Part shown: positions 54,728 through 64,000 of the stretch, piece by piece | Layout: every line of letters begins with the position of its first letter | Numbering within the stretch: position 1 is the first letter of the stretch | DNA from: Turnera subulata | Lineage: Eukaryota > Streptophyta > Magnoliopsida > Malpighiales > Passifloraceae | Reading direction: 5' to 3' | Assembly: GCA_028386065.3 (NCBI GenBank) | Contig: JAKUCV010001668.1 | Location: 4,776-68,775 of the forward strand | Length of the DNA: 64,000 nucleotides | The notes under the pieces: model-generated | Databases searched by the model: none | What the model saw: the letters and a program-made list of their open reading frames with translations, nothing else | Told to the model about the DNA's origin: nothing | Made by a program: the position numbers and the translations under genes

Positions 54728-56071
54728 AAGAAATCTATAAAGAAAAAATCATACCCCTGTACTACTATTGTCTTCCCAGGAAAAGTTTTTCACCTACTAA
54801 TAAGGCAATTGTTAGCAGTAAAAAGGAAATAACATAAACATATAATCCAAGGTAACCCAGCTAAAAAGTATTTTCAAAGTCGTGTTTTATAACATTCCTA
54901 AAAACGAATACCAAAAATTTTTTTAAAATATAGCTTCAAAAAATATTTAAGTATGAATTAAATTAATATGAAACATAAAAAAAAGTTTTTAAAATATAAT
55001 CTCATTATAGAATTTTTTAAAACAATATATATAATGGAAAAAAATATACTACAAAACAAAAAAAAAATAATATATAGAAAGGAAAAGGTTCAATTACAAG
55101 ATAAAAAAATTAAAAAAATTAAAAAAATAAAGAATAAAACTCATTAACTTAGAAATCAAAAAATATTTTTTAGAAAAAAGAAGAGGAAGGATGATGCATA
55201 AAAAATATTAATATATTAAGAGACAAAAAATTCCAAAAAAAATATGAGATAATGAGTAAAAAGAAATTTTTATAAAAAAATAATATAATTAAAAAAATCT
55301 ATAACCTATATAAAAAATTATTCTAAAAATTTAAATTAAAAATAAAGAAAATATCAAAAGAATTTTGTTTCAAAAAATTATTCAGTTACTGTTCTGGAAA
55401 AAAAATATAGTACATATTAGCAAAAAAGAATGTATAATGTTTTTAAACAATTGGTGGATACAAATTTACAAAACAATATTTTAAAAACATATTATGCTTA
55501 TTCAAAACATTATTATAAAATATTTATAATTTTTTCAACTGTTTTTTTCTAAACAAGTTTTAAGTGTATACTTTTAAAATTTACTACACATTATTATAAA
55601 TGACTTTAATTTTATAAAGAAAGTTCAATTTTATTTAGAAAAAAATACAAAGACTAACCAAGCCCGTAGAACCCCGTGAACTAGTTGATTCATAATTCTA
55701 TATTATTACTTTCCTCCATTCTTTGCTCATTGTATTCTCATCAATTCCTATCAGACCTTGGTTCCAAAGGCAATGAAAAATAGAAGAAAAAAACTAAGCA
55801 AGGCACAAGAATTGGAAGAAACAAGTGTAATAACTTGTTATGCTTTCTTGCATTGATAATTGGTATGCGTCTGTTTTGTACATTGTCATAACAGACGAGA
55901 CTGATTACAAAACCTAAGCTGAGGTCATTACACCTAATCTACACACCTAATTAACCATTGTTTGCGCCACTTTGAGGAGTTGTATGGTATATGGTCCATG
56001 CAGAAAGCTGGAATTCGTCTCTGATTCTGTACACTAAAATATGTACTCCAAAGAGTGAACATTCATCTAAC
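54728..56071. other. AT-rich intergenic DNA downstream of the ABCG gene
   Basis: 54900-55640 is very A-rich on the plus strand, with no gene or recognisable repeat. 55680-56071 is presumed to include the 3' UTR of the ABCG gene. Confidence 0.5.
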
Positions 56072-59000
56072 TCACTTCTTTTGGAATGTCACCAACAAGA
56101 AATATGCTAAAAATCGGCTGAGTATGCCAGTGAGGACAAGCAGCTCTAGACAAAGGGACCAGTGTCCAATATCATACCCACTTGTCTTCAGTGAATTGCA
56201 GCGAGTTACCAGCCACACACCAGAGTACCTAGACAACAGAATATGAAAAAAAATTAGAAAAAAGAAAAATGGTTAGATGGGTAGTTCTAGGTATGGATGT
56301 AGTTTATTGTCCACCAATTAGTTGGGAAATCATCTACATACTTTTCAGCATTTGCAATGACAAATGCTTCCATAGCCCATCTTGGATAGCACAAGGTTCC
56401 CAATCGTGTCACTAGTCCATTTGTTTGCTCCTGTGTTGCTACAAGAGTCAATACAACAGGAAGAAGCACTGACCACTGCAAAACAGGAAAGTCAAGCAAG
56501 AAGCCTGTCAGGTGGAAAACTGAGGGGTTACACACACACAGACACGTATATATATTTATGATTTGAAGATTTAATCAGAAAACTTCTTGGGCACATACCA
56601 GTTGCGCTGGACCCGCAGCTAGGTAGATGGCAAGTATATAAGCTATGCCGGTCACACAGTATACGAGGCAAACCAAAACCACATAATTATCTCCAAAGCT
56701 TGATCTAGGACTGTTGAAGAAATAAAACATCGATAGATAAACCAGAGGTTTAACAATTGTATTGAAATGGTCCAGTGTATCCTTTGATAGAAAATAAGCA
56801 AGACTGCTGATTCCAGACGCACTCTCTCTCCAGTAGTGTAATTTGTCCAGAGAAAATGATCTTAGCGCTGCAATCTTGCATAGTAAAGCTGCAAATTAAG
56901 AATGAAGATTGCATTTATGACAAATGAAAGGCCACCAGAGTAAACATTTTCTTAAGATGATTGGAACCAAAGAAGTAATAGCAATGCTATGTGGTTTAAC
57001 TAGATCAAAATTATGTTTCTCAACTATTGAACAGCAATATATCCAAGAAAATTAAGAAAAGAAGAAGAAGAAGAAGAAGAAGAAGAAGAAGAAGAAGAAG
57101 ATACTTACAAACAGCAATAACAGTGTAAGTATACCCAGTGGATCCAAATGTTTCATCGTCAACTTTGGCGAGAGTTCCTAGGCAGGCACCAGCTAATAGC
57201 AGTATCAAATAATCAACTGCTTGTAGTCTAGCTTCTCGCAACCGTTGCTTGCCAACCCTGAAGGTAATGTCATTAACTCAAATTGTAAAATGAATACGTA
57301 CCAAACTTGAACGACCATGAAATTGCAAGTCAAGTCCATTTCTCCAAATAAACCATGCATTTATTCTTCAAAAAATTCAGTTTTAAGCACTAAAATTCAT
57401 GTTGTATACAGCTTAGTTGAGCAAGCACCTATCTCATGTTGTTTCTTTCATCCTTCTCTTAACAAAAACTTTTCTTTACCTTCCAAGGAAATATCTATAC
57501 TGGCGAGCAACACCAGGAGTTCTTCGGTTAGATAAATCCTTAGGCTTTATAAAATTATGATGTATCTGATCCCCCTGCTGTGCAACATTACACTTGACAT
57601 CTGCCCACAAATCCCCTGTGAAGGATTGCTGCTCCGTTGTGGAGGACGCCGCATCACTTTTTGGTTTTGTGGTTGTTGAGGACGGTGCGACTCCGTCGAG
57701 CAGTTGTAGCATATCTGGCGGTACTGCATACCCATTGTGAAGCATCCATCTCACGGGAAGCTGTTCATGTGTCACATCTGAGCTTGGTTTCACTATGCCC
57801 TCCAGAATGTCAATATAGTGGTCCGGAGGAGTAACGCGTTCTGGTACATTTATACCAATGCCAGAAAAGTATTCTTCAACTTTCTTCGTGGAACCATGAT
57901 ACACAGTAAGACCACCTTTCGCGAGAAGTATTAAGTCATCAAACATCTTGAATACCGCAAAGCTGAATCACACAGGAGAAAACAAATGAATTCCACTCAC
58001 TCTGGATTTTCAGTGATGACTTCTGTGACTATCAACATATATTAGTATTAAAGGCAACGCATACAAATGTTGCAAATCATTAGTAATAGATGTTTTTTAT
58101 CCATCTTCAATGGAATTATTAGTTAAAAAGAAAGTTGAAATGACCATTCTCTCTTCCTCTCTGTCACCTTGCGCATGATTTTTCAAATTTGTTAAAATGC
58201 AATCACCTCTAGATTGAAAAGTGAATTGCTGCATTGGCTCCCCAATCCGTTTTTCTAACAGTTTCATTGTCTTCTATTTTGTAACAGACACCCTTTTAAT
58301 CTCTTTATGCATATTGCGACACTGAACGTGGATATATGAGCTTGCACTTCTGCATTCACAGTTCATATTGCAGCATCAAAATAGCTTGTAATCGCAGAAG
58401 CTCACAGAACCTTCCAAGAAAGATGCAAAAAGTATGCTTGGAAATCTGGGGCTGCTATATCGTTTTTTTTCCCTGATATAAGAGTTGTATTAATTTAGCT
58501 TTTTGATTATTGTGAGAGAAAAAAAGATTTCGACCACAATTTAACTCAATTCTGGAAGTTTTTCTTCCAATTTCTGCCTTTTCTCACGCAACATCAAGTA
58601 CATTTCTCAAGAATCTGGTACTTTGCAGAAGGAGAAATATCTTTATGCTCTTTAATAGGTTTGATGAGAGGAAGAGAGCAAGAAGAAATACCTTGGTTGA
58701 TGCAGCACCATGCAGATGTTTACCCCTTCAAGTGCTTCACGTCGCAGTGCTTTTAGAAGTAATAGTGAAGATGAACTGTCCAAACCAGTTGTTGGCTCAT
58801 CTAAGATCAATAGGGAAGGCTCCATAACCATTTCCAGACCAACATTCACTCGTTTCCTCTGACCTCCAGAAATGCCTCGCTTCTCCACACTCCCCACCAA
58901 GGAATCCCTCACTGCTTGTAGTCCTAAGGACTCGATAACTCTTTCGATAACCAGAACCTTATCAGCTTTCGGCATGTCGGCAGATAATCTTCAGTGAGAA

Positions 59001-62000
59001 GGAGAGATAAGTGAAGCAGAATATGAACAAGAATCACTATAGAGCACATGAGTATGCAATGCCAAACACTGAAATGGTGGGGATCATGTTGGAAAACTAA
59101 TCAAACGGATAAGGGGGAAACATTTTAGCGTAAATTAATGATTTTTGCTTCAAGCAGTTTGTACACCCACAATGAATGATACTAGTAACACCTATCATGC
59201 CGGTGTTGCATATTTGAGGAACTGCATAGTTGTTCGACATTGATGATTGGCAGACACTACACATAATAATTCAATAAGCCCTTGTAGTTTTTGAAACAGT
59301 GGAAAAGCTCTCTTGTTCACTTAATTAACAGGAAGCAAGTGTTATATATGATGATTTCTGACTGAGAGTTCAAGAATCTTGAGAAGTAATGGATAAAGTT
59401 TTGCTTGAAAACAATTAGATGTTTCTCACCTGCAACGTGCGCTAAACCGCAGATTCTCTTCCACTGTCAAGTTCCCATGCACAATATCATCCTGTGGAAC
59501 AAAACCAATAATCTTCTTATATGAATGTATGGACTCATTTTTTCCGTTTACAAGAACATATCCGGTCATTTGGCATCCAGTTGGTTTTCCTGCCAAAGCA
59601 GAAAGAAAGGTTGTTTTGCCAGCTCCGGATGGTCCCATGACAGCTGAAACTCGGCCTGGCATGATTTTCCCAGTGACACACCTCATCAAATGTTTTCCTT
59701 TTCCTTTCAAAGTTAATGTTAAATCTTTAAAAGCAACCTCAATAACGGGCCTAGTCTTGACCTCACTGTCAGTTGCCATAGAAATTACACCAGTGAATGT
59801 CAGGTTCTCTTGCTGCTCCTGCATAGCTTTCTCCTTCTCAAGTTGACCATATGCATACTTAAAAATTTGGCTGTGGGTATGCAGTTGTTTCCCTTTTGGA
59901 GGTTTGTTTTTTATTTTTTTACCTCCAACCTCTATATGAACACCATCATCGCCATCTGCCTCTCCCCCAAGAGGATTCATCATATTTTTGAGGCCGGTTG
60001 CATTTTTTTGCTTGCTTTTAACAGCTGAAGAAGATTGCTCTCCATTTATCAAAGTATCCTCTGACTGAGATCTACCCATGCGAGAAAAGGTCTTGGACAA
60101 CCCAATTGCACCTTTCTTGGCAACATCTCTTGCAGATTTCCACCTTTGTTGGGCCTGTGCAGTTTCTCGTGCATGCCTTGCTGCATCTTCTCTCCGTTTA
60201 GCTGCTTTTCGTTCTCGTGTAGAGAGAGCTTGGTCAGAGCAGTTAACGATAATAAGCAGAAGTGTGGTCAAGGAAACCTACATAGCCAAACAGAATTTGT
60301 CAAATTCTGCTACATCTTTGTAAACAGACAAGAACCAGCCAGAAGAGTTGTTAGAAGCATGTAGCTCAATTGCATCCAGCTACTAAGGAGGACTTGCATT
60401 TCTTGCAAAAGTAAAAGGTATCCAGAATAATAAATGGAGACAAAGAAGTTCCAAAAGAAATCAGTTAAGCTATTAAAATTGGAAAATCAAAAAACAAGTT
60501 GCACAAAGTTGAAAGCAACAACTCACAGAACTAGATAGGGATACTTACAATAAGTATGACCCCATACACTTGAAGATTTTGATTTGCAGTATTTGGCTTA
60601 CACGTTGTCAACTTGTAGCAAGCTGCAAAGCGGTTCATAAAAAATCTAGTCACATGTACATCATTTATCATGCAAATGTCAAAGCAATTGTGGCTTGCCG
60701 CATAGAGAAATCAAATAAGAAGCTGGTAGAGGGTGGTAAAGAAAGACCAGGATTCTAATTACTGATATCATGATTTCACTCATTATGCACGCATTTCCTG
60801 TTTCTTAATAGAGCATCATCTCTTTTTCTTGACATCTTTCTTGATCAAGCATCCACCCATTCCGAACAATTCATTTCTAAAACACATTTGAAACTTAAAT
60901 AGACTGTTGAAAACCGATCATGGCGGCATCCAAAAGCTGGAAATGAACATCAATATGTTATTTACTTCAATTATTGTGCTTGTTTTCCCCTTTGTAAGAC
61001 TCAAGCTACCCTAAACATCCCCGGTGGTGTCACCTGGACTCCACAGACTGCTTAGATTAGAAGACTTTCAAAACTGAATAACAATCACCAAGAGTTGCGA
61101 CTTGCGATTAAGCAATCCTAGCACCAGTGAAATAGCCAAAAGAAAAAGGGGAAAAAAAAAGAGAGGCTTACATGTTTGTTTAATAGAGCCCTGCTGGCAG
61201 AAATGCCTGTATTAACAAAAAAACGAAGTTAGAAATTAAATACATATGTTGAGCACCAAATAGCATTGCCGCTGCTTCAGGTTATGCTTAGGATGTGATG
61301 ATACCAGGCTTTCAGTTCAGTATCATGCAATATAATGACAATTCAAGGAATTAAACAGAAGCATTGAGAATTGAGAAAGAAACAATACCCACTACTGCAA
61401 GGGAGTTTGCTTGTGGTAGTTGGGCAGTATGATCCAGGCTCACAGAAGACTTCACTGCTGCTCCCAACACCAGCCCACATGTCTGCACTACCACAGGTGT
61501 GATTCGGGTTTCCAGGAGGTATTTGGTAACTGTATCTGCAAAATTTTCTTCACCAATAAATTTTGGTTCTTGGCATAACAAACCATAGCAACACTTGGTA
61601 GAAAACGGACATAATCGAATCTTAAAGAAGAACATGGGAACTTACGGGGCACAAATTCCAGTGGTTTTATTGAGCTTTGCCATTGGACAATAAGAACCTA
61701 GCGGGCAAGCTTCATTTGCAATGGCATAAAAGATGATGAAGGCATCAGAAGTAGTTATCATTGGTATATATATATATATATATAGATATATCTGGAGAAA
61801 CTATTTCTGGTAAATAAGAGACTTACGTATCATACAGGTAAGACCCTGTGGGCAGAAAAACCCCTGGCAACAAGGTTCGCAATCGCGGGTCCTTGAAGGC
61901 ATGTCCTTTAAATTTTTGAGGTCTACATTCTGGTCATCGTCTGTTCGACAGTTCCATCCTGGTTCACATCCAGTTGGCCAAGAGGACAAGTTGCAGTTCT

Positions 62001-63217
62001 TATTTGGTCTCATGTGACTGATCGAGTTGTGTAAAGTCCCCCTGGAATACAGATTAGTGAAGTAGAATCTGATTTCTGCTGCTGTACATAGTCTGTGAGT
62101 GACATCTCCTGTTTATACATCACTACAACAATTATCAGGAGGAACTAAATAACCAATATGAGCATGCATACCTAGTGTAGTTGGAGCTCAAATATATGAG
62201 AAACAAAAATAAAAAAAAATAAAATAAAAACTTTGTGATCCTGGTAAGATTGGGGGGAACATATTCCAGGTTTTCAACGCTAAACAATGATTGGTTCGTT
62301 TTTAACTACTAAACCCCTCAACTTTTTTTGTGACAACAAAGGCCCTCCATTTTGGAAGCCGACATGTCTTATCATCCTTCCAAGCCGACTGGTAGCTTTC
62401 TTTTATAATGGCCTGCTCTGCTTTACCCCCCATGAGTTGCTCATCTTTTCATTCCCAACAGTGGGAGCCTGTGGGCGCCGGTGGACGACGACATGCTGTT
62501 AAAACAACCTTTTCGGTTTTTCCTCGGAACATAAATAACACTTTCCTTTGACATGCTCTCTCATATTAATACGTGATTAGGTTAGGCTTAGAATCTGGAA
62601 TCTTTGTAAGGATGAGAAAGGAGGCATGCAATGACAACGCATTCCAATTGGGAAAAACAAAAAAAATAAAAATAAAAATCCAAAAGGACTACATACATAC
62701 CTTTAGTATTCTTGATGCATTCAGTCAAAAAATCCAAGTTTCCATCAAATTTAAACGCCCCATTCCAATCTGCCTTCCTGGAGAAGAGGAAGAAGAAGAC
62801 AACAAATAACACTCAACCTTTTTTTTTTTCTTTTCTTTTCTTTGTTTGGGTTTTTAAACTAAACGAGAAAAACATGCAAAAAAAACAAGGGAATGCAATT
62901 GCAAGGGGAAGAAAATTTTGGGGAATAAATTATTAAAAAAAAAAAGAAAAGAAAAGAAAAGGGAATTACAGATTCTTAATGCAGAAGCCCGCATTCTGGA
63001 GGACATCGTCTTTAAAAACTCCAGAGAGATCTGAAAGCTTGCGATAAATCATCTGCGTGACTACAGGAAGCAATGCTGGGTTGCCCGTCTCGCTATAATC
63101 ATCCTCTTCCACATTATGCGCCGTTGGTGGCAAGATTAGAGCAACAATAAGGAACAGCAAAAAATGAGGCACCCAACGACCAAGACTGCATGTAGTCCTT
63201 GCTCCACTCATTTCCAC
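56072..63217 (-). CDS. ABCG28: ABC transporter G family protein, ABCG24/ABCG28 type, 14 exons
   Basis: A half-size ABC exporter of the plant WBC/ABCG group with a long Cys-rich N-terminus; expected in the plasma or secretory membrane, substrate unknown. Exons (minus): 63217-62970, 62777-62701, 62108-61827, 61709-61646, 61535-61389, 61206-61172, 60622-60549, 60277-59430, 58988-58692, 57962-57480, 57257-57109, 56888-56599, 56475-56342, 56228-56072. All introns are GT-AG and the sum is 3,285 bp, 1,094 residues, close to the ~1,100 of the family. Signal/hydrophobic segment ~14-35; Cys-rich lumenal domain ~80-300; first membrane segment ~300-322; basic linker. NBD: Walker [10 protein letters not shown] ~524-532, Q-loop GFVPQDD, signature ISGGQ ~631-635, Walker B LLILDEP ~651-657, H-loop LHQPS (His ~688). 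Membrane domain ~860-1090, ending FQKK. All key residues are present. The symbol is by closest recollection; ABCG24 is equally possible. Confidence 0.93.
57058..57100. repeat. GAA microsatellite beside a splice donor of the ABCG gene
   Basis: About 14 GAA/AAG units on the plus strand. On the gene strand they form a CTT run that begins right after the donor GTAAGTAT of the 57257-57109 exon. Confidence 0.95.
61763..61792. repeat. TA microsatellite in an ABCG intron
   Basis: About 30 bp of TA with one G, in the intron between 61827 and 61709. Confidence 0.9.
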
Positions 63218-64000
63218 AGCTACTTATACCCCTCCTGATTACAAATTCTAACAAAACTACACATAACAAAATCCTTGGACGACCACCATGCAGAAGACTC
63301 AGGCTTTCACGACTCCAGAGGGGATAAACCATGGCATCCTCGCAAATTGGCACCCTTTCTTCTTTTTTGTCTTCTTCTTCTTCTTTTTTCTTTTTTCTTT
63401 TTTTTTTTTTGTTTTGATTTTGGATTGCCAATGGAATGCAACACTTTTTCTTTTTCTTTTTCTTTTTTTTTTTTGTTGTGGGACAAAAATGGAGGTTGGA
63501 AATGAGGTGCACACAAAAGGGGTCTTTGGTCACAGGCAATTGACTCAAATTCTTGTGGGTTTGGTTTGGGAGGGAGTCCTTGGTTCTTGGGACAAAATAT
63601 AATGGCCGGGAGAAGGAAGTGCCTACATTGGAGGGATCCAGTGTTATGGGCACGTGTTGTGCTACTCTACATTCTCACCTTTTTCATATTCTATTTTCTT
63701 GCCTTCCTTTCTTTCTCTCCCAAGATATTGCAAGTGTTGGCACCTGTGTGTGTTCCTTTTTTTATTCTAAGATAGATATTTAAAACACACAATTTACAGA
63801 AAAAACGAATACAAATGAAAAATTCAATCATGGCGCCGTACTACCACATCATCACCAATTTGACGATTTCTTGCCATAGGTTGAAATACTAGATTACCTT
63901 TTCTCTTTTCATAAGAACAAAACAGATCGATATTTGTACTCCAATTTTAGCTTTTGCGCTTGGTGGACATGTTGCTTTCCAATGCGAGTAGGTTTAAGAA
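63218..64000 (-). promoter_or_regulatory. Upstream region of the ABCG gene (5' UTR/promoter, not resolved)
   Basis: Contains a polypyrimidine block on the plus strand (63355-63475), which is GA/A-rich on the gene strand and could be 5' UTR. A G-box (CACGTG, 63651-63656) lies about 435 bp upstream of the ATG. No clear TATA box was chosen. No other gene is seen to the end of the window. Confidence 0.4.

Noticed and set aside
54900..55640. Scaffold/matrix-attachment or origin-like A-rich region
   Set aside because: Base composition alone does not support a functional call.
63275..63783. Plus-strand frames upstream of the ABCG gene
   Set aside because: Mostly Phe/Leu from a T-rich tract, no recognisable domain, and overlapping the presumed promoter/5' UTR.

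Overview
The window is plant nuclear DNA, most likely from an angiosperm. The species and whether it is a dicot cannot be settled from the sequence. The evidence is nested Ty3/gypsy and Ty1/copia LTR retrotransposons with plant-type gag-pol domains, a plant-type Helitron end, and one multi-exon ABCG transporter gene of the plant ABCG24/ABCG28 type. No rRNA, tRNA, CRISPR or prokaryotic feature was seen. Positions 20827-21815 are an assembly gap (N).

Layout. 1-8.8 kb: broken copies of one Ty3 lineage. Two are on the minus strand, one gag piece is on the plus strand, and there is a solo LTR with a 5-bp target-site duplication (TSD). 9.4-11.9 kb: LTR pieces of another Ty3 family in opposing orientations. 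11,929-19,115: a nearly intact Ty3 element (CRM-like by inference) with TSD ACTGC, PBS, PPT and open gag-pro and pol frames separated only by one in-frame UAA. Its pol frame runs into the 3' LTR. This element sits in an old chromovirus-type LTR (11.9-23.7 kb), which also carries a solo LTR of its own family (TSD ATGTT). 23.7-25.3 kb: AT-rich DNA ending in a canonical Helitron 3' end. 25,318-44,822: chromovirus X (minus strand, TSD GATTG, no gag, integrase core lost), with chromovirus Y (32,605-43,534, minus strand, TSD ATTAA, chromodomain-type pol) inserted in its 5' LTR. 44.8-46.4 kb: T-rich tandem repeats around one exon of an RPA70/DUF223-like protein. 46.6-54.7 kb: a SIRE-like copia LTR and its multiple polypurine tracts, split by a short-LTR copia element (46,880-53,155, TSD GATGT) that contains a LINE endonuclease fragment. 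56,072-63,217: the only convincing host gene, a 14-exon ABCG transporter on the minus strand, which I spliced by hand to 1,094 codons plus stop.

The most unusual signals are structural. The short-LTR copia carries more than 20 micro-hairpins with a shared pentaloop (mostly YNGAA) but different, self-complementary stems. The chromovirus X-family LTRs carry a second array with a GTCT/GTCG/GTTT loop, and one of those hairpins was the insertion site of the solo LTR. A third, weaker array is in the Y LTRs. In the CRM-like lineage the C-terminal tail of pol is encoded inside the LTR, and it is still open in three divergent LTR copies. All similarity, spacing and identity statements are hand readings, not program output.
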